NCBI RefSeq assembly: GCF_000092125.1
Contig: NC_014212.1
Location: forward strand, 2,190,001 to 2,254,000
Direction of reading: 5' to 3'
DNA from: Allomeiothermus silvanus DSM 9946
Lineage (GTDB): Bacteria; Deinococcota; Deinococci; Deinococcales; Thermaceae
DNA: 64,000 nucleotides
In this document: one piece after another, positions 1 to 10,193 of the stretch
How positions within the stretch are numbered: the first letter of the stretch is position 1
Layout: each line of letters opens with the position of its first letter
Translations under genes and position numbers: made by a program
Notes under the pieces: generated by a model
What the model was told of the DNA's origin: nothing
What the model saw: only the letters and a program-made list of their open reading frames with translations
Database searches by the model: none

Positions 1-1911
1 TCTCCAGTTATCGGCACGGAGCATATCCTCCTGGGCATCATCCGTGAGGGCGATGGTATCGCCTACCGCATCATGACCCACTACGCCAAGGACGTGGATA
101 CCATCCGCTGGCGGGTGCTGTCGCAGGCTGGTGAAACCACCAAGGAGAAGGCCGTGGCGACTCCCTTCCTCGACGAATACGGACGCGACCTCACCAAGGA
201 AGCTCGAGAAGGCAAGCTTGACCCAGTAATCGGCAGGGCGGAAGAGATCAACCGGGTAATCCAAATTCTGGCCCGCCGTACTAAAAATAACCCGGTGCTG
301 GTAGGCGACCCCGGCGTGGGCAAAACCGCCATCGTAGAGGGGCTAGCGCAAGCCATCATCGAGGGGCGGGTGCCCCCCGTACTGCGCGGGGCCCGCATCG
401 TTTCGGTGGACCTAGCCGGGGTGGTGGCGGGAACCAAATACCGCGGCGAGTTCGAAGAGCGGCTGCGGCAGATTATCGAGGAGCTCAAGAACGCCAAAGT
501 GGTAGCGTTTATAGATGAGCTTCACACCCTGATCGGGGCGGGCGGAGCGGAAGGCACGCTCGACGCGGCCAATATCCTCAAGCCACCGCTCTCACGGGGT
601 GAGATCCAGGTCATCGGGGCCACTACGACGGGCGAATACCACCGTTATATCGAGAAAGACGCCGCCCTCGAGCGCCGTTTCCAGCCGGTGATCGTGCTCG
701 AGCCCACCCCCGAAGAAACCAGCGAAATCTTAAGGGGCTTGCGTCCTCGCTACGAGGCTCACCACGGGGTGGTGATCCCCGACGAGATTCTGGATCTCTC
801 CGTTAAGATCGGCATCCGTAGCTTGCCGGGCCGCAACTTCCCCGATAAGGCCATCGACCTCATCGACGAGGCTGCCAGCCGGGTTCGGCTCAACGCTTCT
901 TTGGGCCTCCCGGTAGCTGAGGACGAGGACGGCACCCCCCTGGTAAGCCGCGAGGACATCGAGGCGGTGGTGGATAGCTGGGGTGGCGTGTACGTGGACG
1001 ATAAGGACGATCAGAAACTCTTCGGGCTGGAGGACGAACTCAAAAAACGGGTCATCGGCCAAGATGAGGCTGTAGAGGCCTTGGTGGCTGCCCTCCGGCG
1101 CAGCCGGGTAGGCTTGGGCGGGCGGACTCGGGTCGCAGCCAGCTTCCTGTTCGTAGGTTCGTCAGGGGTCGGTAAAACGCACTTGGCCAAAGCCCTGGCC
1201 GAGGTCCTCTTCGGCTCCGAGCGGGCCTTGGTGCGCTTTGATATGAGCGAGTTCCAAGAGCCGCACTCCATCTCCAAGCTGATCGGGGCCCCTCCTGGCT
1301 ACGTGGGTTACGAGCAGGGGGGTCGCCTCACCGAGGCGGTGCGCCGTTCTCCGTTTAGCGTAGTGCTCCTCGACGAGATCGAAAAAGCCCACCCCGATAT
1401 CTATAACACCTTCTTACAAGTGCTGGACGAGGGCCGCCTGACCGACGGGCTAGGCCGCACGGTGGACTTCCGGCGGGTCATCCTGATCATGACCTCCAAC
1501 ACCGGCTTCAACGTGGGCCCCGGTATCGGCTTCACCAGCCGCGAGGTAGACACCGAAAGCCCGCTCAAAGCGATGTTTACCCCGGAGTTTTTGGACCGGC
1601 TCGATGAGGTGATCCGCTTCCGCACCTTGAATGAGGCAGAGCTGATTCAGGTAACCCAGAACATGCTAGAGGACATCGCTCAGGAGCTGGCCAGCCGCGA
1701 GAAGACGGTGCGCTTCGACCCGGCCATCGCCGCCTGGTTAGTCGAACAAGCACCCAAGAACGGCTCGACCCGGGCCCTGCGCAACCTGATTCGCGAGAAG
1801 GTAGAAGACCCGCTCTCGCTGGCCCTGCTGACCCGCCCCGGTCGGACTCTGCTGGTCACCCTCAAAGACGGGGAGATCGCCTTCGAGGAAGAAGAAGTCA
1901 GTTTGGTCTAA
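1..1911 (+). CDS. clpC: Clp protease ATP-binding subunit (ClpC/ClpA type), 5' end outside window
   Basis: The reading frame is open from base 1 and already inside the Clp N-domain ([18 protein letters not shown]), so the start lies upstream. Two AAA+ modules are visible. NBD1 has Walker A GDPGVGKT and Walker B FIDELH. NBD2 has Walker A GSSGVGKT, the pore loop GYVGYEQGG and Walker [11 protein letters not shown]. An IGF tripeptide in a surface loop after NBD2 Walker B (around nt 1525) matches the ClpP-docking loop, so the protein most likely unfolds substrates for ClpP in the cytoplasm. The coiled-coil M-domain usual in ClpC is not seen between the two NBDs; the linker is short, as in ClpA. A strong terminator follows directly. 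Confidence 0.93.
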   Translation, partial: SPVIGTEHILLGIIREGDGIAYRIMTHYAKDVDTIRWRVLSQAGETTKEKAVATPFLDEYGRDLTKEAREGKLDPVIGRAEEINRVIQILARRTKNNPVLVGDPGVGKTAIVEGLAQAIIEGRVPPVLRGARIVSVDLAGVVAGTKYRGEFEERLRQIIEELKNAKVVAFIDELHTLIGAGGAEGTLDAANILKPPLSRGEIQVIGATTTGEYHRYIEKDAALERRFQPVIVLEPTPEETSEILRGLRPRYEAHHGVVIPDEILDLSVKIGIRSLPGRNFPDKAIDLIDEAASRVRLNASLGLPVAEDEDGTPLVSREDIEAVVDSWGGVYVDDKDDQKLFGLEDELKKRVIGQDEAVEALVAALRRSRVGLGGRTRVAASFLFVGSSGVGKTHLAKALAEVLFGSERALVRFDMSEFQEPHSISKLIGAPPGYVGYEQGGRLTEAVRRSPFSVVLLDEIEKAHPDIYNTFLQVLDEGRLTDGLGRTVDFRRVILIMTSNTGFNVGPGIGFTSREVDTESPLKAMFTPEFLDRLDEVIRFRTLNEAELIQVTQNMLEDIAQELASREKTVRFDPAIAAWLVEQAPKNGSTRALRNLIREKVEDPLSLALLTRPGRTLLVTLKDGEIAFEEEEVSLV

Positions 1912-1925
1912 GCCGAAAAGCCTCA

Positions 1926-1952
1926 GGTGGGGTGATGATCCCCACCTTTTTT
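1926..1952 (+). terminator. Rho-independent terminator after clp gene
   Basis: A perfect 7-bp stem GGTGGGG / CCCCACC with a 7-nt loop is followed by six T residues. It lies 14 bp after the clp stop codon and separates that gene from radA. Confidence 0.9.
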
Positions 1953-2034
1953 ATCACCAAGCTTGGGGACGTAGCTCCGTCAGAGAAGATAGCCGGTCAC
2001 AGAAAATCGCACTTTTGGAAGGATAATCTGGGTT

Positions 2035-3339
2035 ATGGCCAGAACCTCTACCCAGTACCGCTGCACCGCGTGCGGCTACAAATCGGTCAAAGCGCTGGGG
2101 CGCTGCCCCAACTGCGGGGCTTGGGACAGCTTCAAAGAAGAAGCCCCGGAAGCGCCCAAGGCCAAATCTGGGCTACGAATCCCGGCTTACGAGGGGGGCG
2201 GGCGCATCGTGCGGCTGCGGGATGCCTCAGCAAACCTGGAAGAGCGATTCTCGAGCGGCCTGGGCGAACTCGACCGGGTGCTGGGTGGAGGCTTCGTGAA
2301 GGGCGAGGTCTTGCTGGTCGGGGGCGAGCCGGGAGTAGGCAAGAGCACCATCCTGCTCCAGGTCGCGCACCAGATGCTCGAGCAGGGCAAGCGCGTCTTG
2401 TACCTTGCGGGTGAGGAGTCGCCAGGTCAGATCCGGCTGCGGGCCCAGCGGCTAGGGGTAGACGAGAGCCTGGAATTGCTGCGGGAGACCCACCTCGAGG
2501 CCATCTTGAACCTGCTCGAGGTAGAGCGTCCCGATTTCCTCATCGTGGACTCCGTCCAGACCCTGGAGGCCGGTTCCCCGCCGGGTTCGCTGGTCTCGGT
2601 GCGCGAGGGCACCGCTGCCCTCACCCGCTACGCCAAAGCCTACGGCGTGACCACGGTGCTGGTCGGGCACGTCACCAAAGAAGGGATAGTAGCCGGGCCC
2701 AAGGTGATTGAGCACGTGGTGGATGCCACCCTCTACCTCGAGACCGCCGGTTCCTTCCGGCTCCTCAGGAGCAGCAAAAACCGCTTTGGGCCGGTGGGCG
2801 AGCTAGGGGTGTTCGTGATGGGCGAGGCGGGTATGGAAGAGGTCGCCAACCCCTCGGCGGCTTTCCTGGCCGAGCGCCCGGTGGGGGTGCCAGGGAGCGC
2901 GGTGGCCCTGGCCCTTTCGGGGGAGAGAGCCCTGGCCCTAGAGGTGCAGGCCCTGGCCGCCCGCACCCCCTTCCCCGCCCCGCGCCGGGTATCCCAGGGG
3001 CTCGAGAGCCGCCGGGTAGATGTGGTGCTGGCCGTCTTAGAGCGCCGCCTGGATCTACCGTTGGGCAACCTGGACATCTATGTCAACTTGGCCGGGGGGT
3101 TGCGGGTCTTGGATGCCGGTTTGGACTTGGCGGTGGCAGTGGCGGTGTATTCTGCTGTCGTGGGCAAGCCGATCCCAGAGAACGTGGCCCTGGTGGGCGA
3201 AGTAGGGCTGGCCGGAGAGGTGCGCAGCGTGGAAGGGCTCGAGCGCCGTTTGCGCGAGGGCGAGCGGGCGGGGTTCAACTGGGCCTTGCACCCTGGGCGC
3301 GTCAAAAGCGTGGAGGAAGCCATACGTCAACTGATCTGA
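2035..3339 (+). CDS. radA: DNA repair protein RadA
   Basis: This 434-residue protein has the three RadA signatures in order: an N-terminal C4 zinc finger (C10, C13, C24, C27), a RecA-like ATPase with Walker [11 protein letters not shown] (Lys103), the RadA-specific KNRFG motif, and a C-terminal Lon-like domain. RadA promotes branch migration and processing of recombination intermediates. The ATG is preceded at exactly 7 nt by a GATAAT box (2022-2027) with no Shine-Dalgarno at normal distance, which suggests a leaderless mRNA. The PIN-TRAM gene follows after 13 bp and is probably cotranscribed, as is common for this pair. Confidence 0.96.
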   Translation: MARTSTQYRCTACGYKSVKALGRCPNCGAWDSFKEEAPEAPKAKSGLRIPAYEGGGRIVRLRDASANLEERFSSGLGELDRVLGGGFVKGEVLLVGGEPGVGKSTILLQVAHQMLEQGKRVLYLAGEESPGQIRLRAQRLGVDESLELLRETHLEAILNLLEVERPDFLIVDSVQTLEAGSPPGSLVSVREGTAALTRYAKAYGVTTVLVGHVTKEGIVAGPKVIEHVVDATLYLETAGSFRLLRSSKNRFGPVGELGVFVMGEAGMEEVANPSAAFLAERPVGVPGSAVALALSGERALALEVQALAARTPFPAPRRVSQGLESRRVDVVLAVLERRLDLPLGNLDIYVNLAGGLRVLDAGLDLAVAVAVYSAVVGKPIPENVALVGEVGLAGEVRSVEGLERRLREGERAGFNWALHPGRVKSVEEAIRQLI

Positions 3340-3352
3340 GCTTGGTCGGGTT

Positions 3353-4387
3353 ATGAGCTTTGTTCGCCTCCTCGCCTACTTGCTGTTCATCTACCTCGGT
3401 TACCAAGCCGGATCGCTGGTGGATGCGCTGGCTTCCTCTGCCGGAGCGCTCTCGCTCAACCGCATCTATCTGGCGGTGGTGGGGCTGTTGGTAGGGTTTT
3501 TGTTGGTTCCTCGTCTCACTTACACGCTCGAATGGGCCTTCGTTCGGATGCAAGAACGGATCAAGGCCCTGCCGCCCGAGGTCCCGGTAGCCCTCACGGT
3601 AGCCTCTACCATCGGGTTGCTCCTGTCGGTGCTCCTTACCAGTCTGCTCTCGCAGTGGGAGGGCTTCTCGCCGGTGTTGTCGCTGGTGTTGGCGGGCATC
3701 TTAATCACCCTGCTCTCGGCGGTAGCCCTGGCCAACCGGGAGTACTTCAAGCCGCGCCAACCGGTAAGCCCGCAGCCGGGCTTACGCAGTAGAGGCGGCA
3801 AGCTGCTCGACACCTCGATCCTCATTGACGGGCGGGTAGCGGAGGTGGTCGAGTTGGGCTTTTTGGAAGGTCCCCTGTACGTGCCCCAGTTCATCCTCCG
3901 GGAACTCCAGTACCACGCCGACGCCTCCGATGCGCAGCGGCGGGCCAAGGGACGGCGGGGGCTAGAGACCCTCGAGCGCCTGAAAAACTCCACCACCTTG
4001 GAAGTGATCGAGGAGAGCGCCAAAAGCGACGACCCTGTGGATGACCAGCTTTTGGCCCTGGCCCGGCGCATGGGTTCAGCCTTGGTCACTAACGACCACG
4101 CCCTCTTGCAACTGGCCCGCATCTACGGGGTCAAGTCCCTCTCGGTGCAAGCCCTGGCAGCAGCGCTACGCAGCCCGCACGCAGCAGGAGAGAGCCTGCG
4201 CATCACCATCGTCAAGGAGGGTAAGGAGCCCGGCCAGGGGGTGGGGTACCTCGAGGACGGCACCATGATCGTGGTGGATGACGCGCTCGCCTACCGCGGC
4301 CAGGAGGTGCAGGTGACCATCACCCAGTCCATCCAAACCCAAGTGGGGCGGCTGCTGTTTGCTAAGTTAGACCGCACCACAACGTAA
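3353..4387 (+). CDS. PIN and TRAM domain integral membrane protein (YacL family)
   Basis: The protein has 344 residues. The first ~130 carry about four hydrophobic helices. A PIN nuclease-like domain follows, with the acidic residues in LLDTSILIDGR, DDPVDDQLLALA and LVTNDHALL, and then a C-terminal TRAM RNA-binding domain. The architecture is that of the YacL family found next to radA in many bacteria. PIN domains are usually Mg-dependent RNases; the substrate of this family is not established. Its radA neighbour and short spacing suggest one operon. No terminator is visible after the stop. Confidence 0.9.
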   Translation: MSFVRLLAYLLFIYLGYQAGSLVDALASSAGALSLNRIYLAVVGLLVGFLLVPRLTYTLEWAFVRMQERIKALPPEVPVALTVASTIGLLLSVLLTSLLSQWEGFSPVLSLVLAGILITLLSAVALANREYFKPRQPVSPQPGLRSRGGKLLDTSILIDGRVAEVVELGFLEGPLYVPQFILRELQYHADASDAQRRAKGRRGLETLERLKNSTTLEVIEESAKSDDPVDDQLLALARRMGSALVTNDHALLQLARIYGVKSLSVQALAAALRSPHAAGESLRITIVKEGKEPGQGVGYLEDGTMIVVDDALAYRGQEVQVTITQSIQTQVGRLLFAKLDRTTT

Positions 4388-4495
4388 ACCCGCCCCATCC
4401 TGACACTCGCCTCGCAGTCGCTGACTCTCACGATCCACCCCCACTGAACTACGATCCGCCCGATCCCGCCTGTGCTCATCAGCGCTTTAGAAGCG

Positions 4496-4501
4496 TATAA
4501 T
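4496..4501 (+). promoter_or_regulatory. -10 box of the sucCD promoter
   Basis: A consensus TATAAT lies 97 bp upstream of the chosen sucC start. No good -35 hexamer is visible at 16-18 bp. The predicted transcript would have a leader of about 90 nt, unlike most genes in this window. Confidence 0.6.
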
Positions 4502-4524
4502 CTCTAAGGCTCTAGGCCGTCAAA

Positions 4525-4568
4525 GCTGCGCCAGAAGCACCCATCGGGACGGCAAGGAGTGGCGCAGC
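4525..4568 (+). promoter_or_regulatory. Inverted repeat in the sucCD leader
   Basis: GCTGCGCCA (4525-4533) and TGGCGCAGC (4560-4568) form a perfect 9-bp inverted repeat around a 26-nt loop. It lies between the -10 box and the Shine-Dalgarno AGGAGG at 4586-4591. It could be an RNA hairpin or a protein-binding site controlling sucCD; its function is unknown. Confidence 0.5.
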
Positions 4569-4597
4569 AGAATGAGGTTCGTTACAGGAGGCAAGCG

Positions 4598-5761
4598 GTG
4601 AACTTACACGAGTACCAAGCCAAAGAACTCTTGGCCCGCTACGGCATCCCGGTGCCGCCAGGGAAGGTTGCTTACACCGCCGACGAGGCCAAGCAGATCG
4701 CCACCGAGTATGGCAACACGGTGGTGATCAAAGCCCAGGTGCATACCGGCGGACGCGGCAAAGCCGGGGGAGTCAAGCTCGCCAAAACCCCCGAGGAAGC
4801 CCGCGAGAAAGCCAGCCAGATCCTGGGGCTCAACATCAAAGGCTTCGTAACCCGCAAAGTGCTGGTAGCTAAGGCGGTGGACATCGCCAAGGAGTACTAT
4901 GCGGGGCTGATCCTGGATCGGGTGACCCAGCGGGTGGTGTTGATGCTGTCCAAGGAAGGCGGGGTAGACATCGAAGAGGTGGCTGCTACCAAGCCCTACG
5001 CGATTATCAAGCACCCCATTGACCCGCATAAAGGTCTACGCCCTTTCGAGGCCCGTGAACTCATCAAAAAAGCGGGCATGGAGGGCAACCTCAACAAACT
5101 GGCGAGCGTCCTGGTACAGCTGTATAACGCCTACGTGGGCATCGATGCCTCCATTGCCGAGATCAACCCCCTGGTCATCACCCCTGCTGGGGATGTGGTA
5201 GCCGCCGACGCCAAGATTGTGCTCGATGATAACGCTCTGTACCGCCACCCCGACCTCTCCACCTTGCGCGAGGTGGACGCCGAGCACCCGCTCGAGGTCG
5301 AGGCTTCTAACTACGGCTTCTCTTACGTCAAGTTAGATGGCTGGATAGGGGTGATTGGCAACGGGGCGGGGCTGGTGATGTATACCCTGGACCTGGTGAA
5401 CCGGGTGGGCGGTAAGGCCGCAAACTTCCTCGACATCGGCGGAGGGGCTAAGGCCGACGTGGTCTACAACGCGCTCAAGGTAGTGCTCAAAGACCCCGAC
5501 GTGAAGGGGGTCTTTATCAACATCTTCGGCGGGATCACCCGCGCCGACGAGGTCGCCAAGGGTGTGATCCGGGCCATGGACGAAGGTATCCTGACCAAAC
5601 CGGTGGCAATGCGGGTAGCCGGAACCGCTGAGGAAGAAGCCAAGGCCCTACTCAAAGGCCGTCCTATTTACATGTATCCGACCTCCATCGAAGCCGCCAA
5701 AGCCATCGTCTCGATGACCGGCGGTGGCGCTTCCGCGCACTCTACGGGAGGTGCCCAATGA
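4598..5761 (+). CDS. sucC: Succinyl-CoA synthetase beta subunit
   Basis: This 387-residue ATP-grasp protein makes the ADP/GDP-forming succinate-CoA ligase of the TCA cycle together with SucD. I chose the GTG at 4598 because AGGAGG lies 6 nt upstream and because the protein then begins [12 protein letters not shown], as in the family. An in-frame ATG at 4559 would add 13 unlikely residues. The N-terminal ATP-grasp fold and the C-terminal CoA-ligase fold ([28 protein letters not shown]) are clear. The stop overlaps the sucD start in ATGA, which indicates translational coupling. Confidence 0.96.
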   Translation: MNLHEYQAKELLARYGIPVPPGKVAYTADEAKQIATEYGNTVVIKAQVHTGGRGKAGGVKLAKTPEEAREKASQILGLNIKGFVTRKVLVAKAVDIAKEYYAGLILDRVTQRVVLMLSKEGGVDIEEVAATKPYAIIKHPIDPHKGLRPFEARELIKKAGMEGNLNKLASVLVQLYNAYVGIDASIAEINPLVITPAGDVVAADAKIVLDDNALYRHPDLSTLREVDAEHPLEVEASNYGFSYVKLDGWIGVIGNGAGLVMYTLDLVNRVGGKAANFLDIGGGAKADVVYNALKVVLKDPDVKGVFINIFGGITRADEVAKGVIRAMDEGILTKPVAMRVAGTAEEEAKALLKGRPIYMYPTSIEAAKAIVSMTGGGASAHSTGGAQ

Positions 5762-6630
5762 GCATCCTCGTCGACAAGAACACCAAAGTTTTGGTCCAGG
5801 GCATCACTGGGCGCGAGGGAGCTTTTCACACCGAGCAGATGATGAAGGCCGGAACGAGCGTGGTAGCCGGGATGACCCCTGGCAAGGGAGGTCAGACCGC
5901 GCTGGGTGTTCCGGTCTACGACACCGTCAAAGAAGCCACCACCCACCACCACATCGACGCCTCGATCATCTTCGTGCCCGCACCCGGTGCCGCCGATGCG
6001 GCGCTCGAGGCCGCCCACGCTGGCATCCCTTTGGTGGTGCTCATTACCGAGGGCATCCCTACCCTGGATATGGTAAAAGCTGTCGCCGAGATCAAAGCCA
6101 TGGGCAACGTGCGGCTCATCGGCGGCAACTGCCCCGGCCTCATCACCCCCGGCGAGTGCAAGCTGGGCATCATGCCCGCCAACGTGTTTAAGCGGGGCAA
6201 GGTAGGGCTCATCAGCCGCTCGGGCACCGTGACCTACGAGACCGCCAAGGCCCTCTCCGACGCGGGCTACGGCATCTCGACGTGCATCGGCATCGGCGGC
6301 GACCCCATCATCGGTACCACCTTCAAGGATCTGCTGCCCCTGTTCAACGAAGACCCCGAGACCGAAGCGGTAGTGATCTGCGGTGAGATCGGGGGCTCTG
6401 ACGAGGAGGACGCGGCCGAATACATCAAGGCTCGTATGAAGAAGCCGGTAGTGGGTTTCATCGGCGGGCGCAGCGCCCCCAAGGGCAAGAAGATGGGCCA
6501 CGCCGGGGCCATCATCATGGGCAACGTGGGCACCCCGGAGTCCAAGCTCGCGGCGTTCGCCGATGCGGATGTGCCGGTAGCCGATACGATCGACGATATC
6601 GTCGAGTTGGTACGGGCCAAGCTCGGCTAA
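5758..6630 (+). CDS. sucD: Succinyl-CoA synthetase alpha subunit
   Basis: The protein has 290 residues with an N-terminal CoA-binding Rossmann domain ([12 protein letters not shown]) and a ligase domain. The phosphorylated active-site histidine is H248 in KMGHAGAI, and the [10 protein letters not shown] motif is present. It is the partner of SucC, with which it overlaps by 4 nt. The pair makes succinate and nucleoside triphosphate from succinyl-CoA. A large perfect palindrome lies 20 bp after the stop. Confidence 0.97.
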   Translation: MSILVDKNTKVLVQGITGREGAFHTEQMMKAGTSVVAGMTPGKGGQTALGVPVYDTVKEATTHHHIDASIIFVPAPGAADAALEAAHAGIPLVVLITEGIPTLDMVKAVAEIKAMGNVRLIGGNCPGLITPGECKLGIMPANVFKRGKVGLISRSGTVTYETAKALSDAGYGISTCIGIGGDPIIGTTFKDLLPLFNEDPETEAVVICGEIGGSDEEDAAEYIKARMKKPVVGFIGGRSAPKGKKMGHAGAIIMGNVGTPESKLAAFADADVPVADTIDDIVELVRAKLG

Positions 6631-6649
6631 TCCATACCAAGAACCAAAA

Positions 6650-6673
6650 TGAGGTGGCCCATGGGCCACCTCA
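6650..6673 (+). terminator. Perfect 24-bp palindrome after sucD
   Basis: A perfect self-complementary sequence (12-bp arms beginning TGAGGTGGCCC) ends exactly at the first base of the repeat element that follows. As RNA it would form a strong hairpin. There is no T-tract, so a terminator role is only plausible; it may instead stabilise the sucCD 3' end. Confidence 0.5.
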
Positions 6674-6925
6674 TACCGGATTCAAAAAGAAAGTTTACAA
6701 AACCCAAAACCCCAGAGGCTGTCTTTTTGAATCCAGAGCACTCCCATCGGTCGGCGAAGAAAGCGTATCCCTTCCCAGGGGCGGTATCGCCCACCCCACC
6801 CCGCTATACGGCGAAAGAAGCGTCTCAGCGAAACTACGCCACCGCTACGCGGATAACTTCGGTCGGCCGCCCCGCCTTGGCGGGGCGGAGTCCCCATTCG
6901 GAGATGAACGGACCGAATCTGGTAT
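6673..6925. repeat. MITE-like dispersed repeat A, copy 1 (253 bp)
   Basis: The element is bounded by the imperfect terminal inverted repeats ATACCGGATTC and GAATCTGGTAT. A second copy lies at 37470-37665 in the same orientation. Shared blocks include an internal hairpin GGATTCAAAAAGA / CTTTTTGAATCC, the block GGGGCGGTATCGCCCACC, and a block containing CGAAACTACGCCACCGCTAC. At 6867-6888 it carries a 10-bp stem CCGCCCCGCC / GGCGGGGCGG, replaced by a different hairpin in copy 2. It has no coding capacity. The TA at each end would fit a TA target duplication of the IS630/Tc1 type. Together with the palindrome it fills the gap between sucD and the convergent lyase gene. Confidence 0.8.
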
Positions 6926-6981
6926 CACAAGGGCCGATACCTGGCGGCGAAATCCGCCTCCATACCCGACTCGAGCCCTTT

Positions 6982-7830
6982 TCAAGCAAAGCGGGCACGC
7001 AGCAACGCAGCCTCGTCAGCGAGTTGGGCCAAGGAATCTAGCTGCACCCCTACCTCGAACCCCTTCCGAGCCAAATACGGCAGCACCGCCTCGGTGGCTA
7101 AATTGCCCACCAGATCATCTCCCGCAAAAGGACAACCACCAATCCCTGCTAAGGCCCCCTCGAGCCAGCGCACCCCGCTCGCCAGCACCGCATCCACTTT
7201 TTCCAAAGTAGCCTCGGGCCGCGAGTGCAAATGCGCCCCGATGTCCTCAGGCCCAAAAGCCACCGCCACGGCCTGCAGGGTTTTTCTGATGGCCTGGGCG
7301 GTCGCAACCCCATAGGTATCGGCTAGGGCTATACGCCGAATGCCCATCTCGCGCAATTGGCCCACGAACTCCACCACCCGCTCAGGGCTCCAAGGATCCC
7401 CATAGGGATTGCCAAAGCCCATCGAGAGGTACACCACAAACCCGAGCCTACCCGATGCCATATCGCGCATGTGGGCAAGCTCTTCCCAGGACTCGGCTAT
7501 GGTCTTATTGACGTTCTTGCGCTGAAAGGTCTCACAAATAGAAAAAGGGTACCCCACGCTGGTCACGTTTTCGGCTTGCAACGCCCGCTGCATTCCCCTT
7601 TCATTGGCGATGATGACCAGGTATTCGCGGCCCTGGGGTGCCGGAAGCCGGGCCAATACCTCCTCGGCATCGGCGTGTTGGGGAACCCACTTAGGCGAGA
7701 CGAAGCTGGTGAGGTCGAGGTGGGTAAATCCGGCCTCCAGCAGCCCTCGCAGGTAGGCTAGTTTTTCGTCGGTGGGGATGAATTGCCTGAAGCCTTGCCA
7801 AGAATCTCGGGGGCACTCTACCCATCTCAT
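6982..7830 (-). CDS. HMG-CoA lyase-like protein (DRE-TIM metallolyase)
   Basis: This 282-residue TIM-barrel protein resembles hydroxymethylglutaryl-CoA lyase: LDLTSFVSPKWVPQHAD, VGYPFSICETFQRKNVN, LADTYGVA, and the catalytic-loop cysteine in GIGGCPFAGD. Two signature motifs deviate. The usual VGPRDGLQ is CPRDSWQGF, and the usual HLHNT is HLHSRPE. The start at 7830 overlaps the stop of the upstream DUF5615 gene in ATGA. Cleavage of HMG-CoA or a related 3-hydroxyacyl-CoA is likely, and the carboxyltransferase gene upstream suggests leucine or branched-acyl-CoA degradation. The altered motifs leave substrate identity open. Confidence 0.82.
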   Translation of the reverse strand: MRWVECPRDSWQGFRQFIPTDEKLAYLRGLLEAGFTHLDLTSFVSPKWVPQHADAEEVLARLPAPQGREYLVIIANERGMQRALQAENVTSVGYPFSICETFQRKNVNKTIAESWEELAHMRDMASGRLGFVVYLSMGFGNPYGDPWSPERVVEFVGQLREMGIRRIALADTYGVATAQAIRKTLQAVAVAFGPEDIGAHLHSRPEATLEKVDAVLASGVRWLEGALAGIGGCPFAGDDLVGNLATEAVLPYLARKGFEVGVQLDSLAQLADEAALLRARFA

Positions 7831-8183
7831 ATTTCCACTCCGTAGCGAGCTATCCCGTTGACCTGCACCACGAAGAGTTCCCCCGCTCGAGGCAAGCCCA
7901 GCGGCATCATCCTGCGCAGCAACCGCACCATCAGCTCGCCGTCGGTGATCCAAGGGCGTAAGACGATCCGCCCCGGACCCACCGGCAGTTTGACGGGATC
8001 AGAAAAATCCAGGTCCAAGGTGATGAGCACCCGCCCCTCGCGGTGCAGGAAGGCATTGAGTTCGCTGTCCGAGCGGCCCACCAAACCGGCTTCCCGTGCG
8101 GTCATCGCATCGAAGCCTTGGCTGATGCACCACCAGAGCACCGCGGTCGGGATGTTTTCGTCTAGCAAAACCTTATTCGCCAT
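7827..8183 (-). CDS. DUF5615 PIN-like protein, putative toxin
   Basis: This 118-residue protein begins MANKVLLDENIP and contains LITLDLDFSD, the acidic pattern of the DUF5615/Mut7-C-like PIN group. These proteins are usually paired with DUF433 proteins and are predicted to be RNase toxins. The ATG at 8183 is preferred over an in-frame TTG at 8192. Its start lies inside the end of the DUF433 gene (11-nt overlap) and its stop overlaps the lyase start, so the three genes form one tightly coupled unit. Confidence 0.78.
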   Translation of the reverse strand: MANKVLLDENIPTAVLWWCISQGFDAMTAREAGLVGRSDSELNAFLHREGRVLITLDLDFSDPVKLPVGPGRIVLRPWITDGELMVRLLRRMMPLGLPRAGELFVVQVNGIARYGVEI

Positions 8184-8415
8184 CGAGTTCAATCCACTCG
8201 TAGTTGCTCATACGAGCGCCGTAGAGCAAAGCGGCCTGAATGTCCTCCGGGGTGAGGTCGGGATACTCCTCGAGCACCGCCTCCACCGACATCCCCACCG
8301 CCAAAGCCTCCAAGATCATGTACACCGCTATCCGCGTCCCCCGGATGCGGGGGCGGCCCCGCAAAACATCTGGGTTGGAGTTGATCCGATCCAGCAGATT
8401 TTCGGGGATTTTCAT
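8173..8415 (-). CDS. DUF433 family protein, putative antitoxin
   Basis: The protein has 80 residues with the DUF433 pattern (GRPRIRGTRIAVYMILEALA followed by LTPEDIQAALLYG), a small helix-turn-helix fold common in antitoxins of DUF5615/PIN partners. The ATG has a TACACT box (8422-8427) ending 6 nt upstream, suggesting a leaderless transcript of its own. The promoter lies only about 50 bp downstream of the carboxyltransferase stop. The toxin-antitoxin role is inferred from the pairing. Confidence 0.8.
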   Translation of the reverse strand: MKIPENLLDRINSNPDVLRGRPRIRGTRIAVYMILEALAVGMSVEAVLEEYPDLTPEDIQAALLYGARMSNYEWIELDGE

Positions 8416-8466
8416 GCTTCAAGTGTAGGGCATTTTGCCCCCGCGATGGTGCCAAAGTTTACGGCC

Positions 8467-10128
<1,662 letters not shown>

Positions 10129-10193
10129 GGCTAAAGTCTAATGGTTTTGCCGCAGTGGGTTGTATTTTCGTTATCCTCCTAGCACAACCCCCT

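Noticed and set aside
3520-4122. 200-codon frame antisense to the PIN-TRAM gene
   Set aside because: Ser/Arg-rich shadow translation opposite a recognised gene.
5668-6669. Long open frame (333 codons) antisense to sucD
   Set aside because: It mirrors sucD, whose motifs are unmistakable; long antisense frames are expected from the GC-rich third positions.
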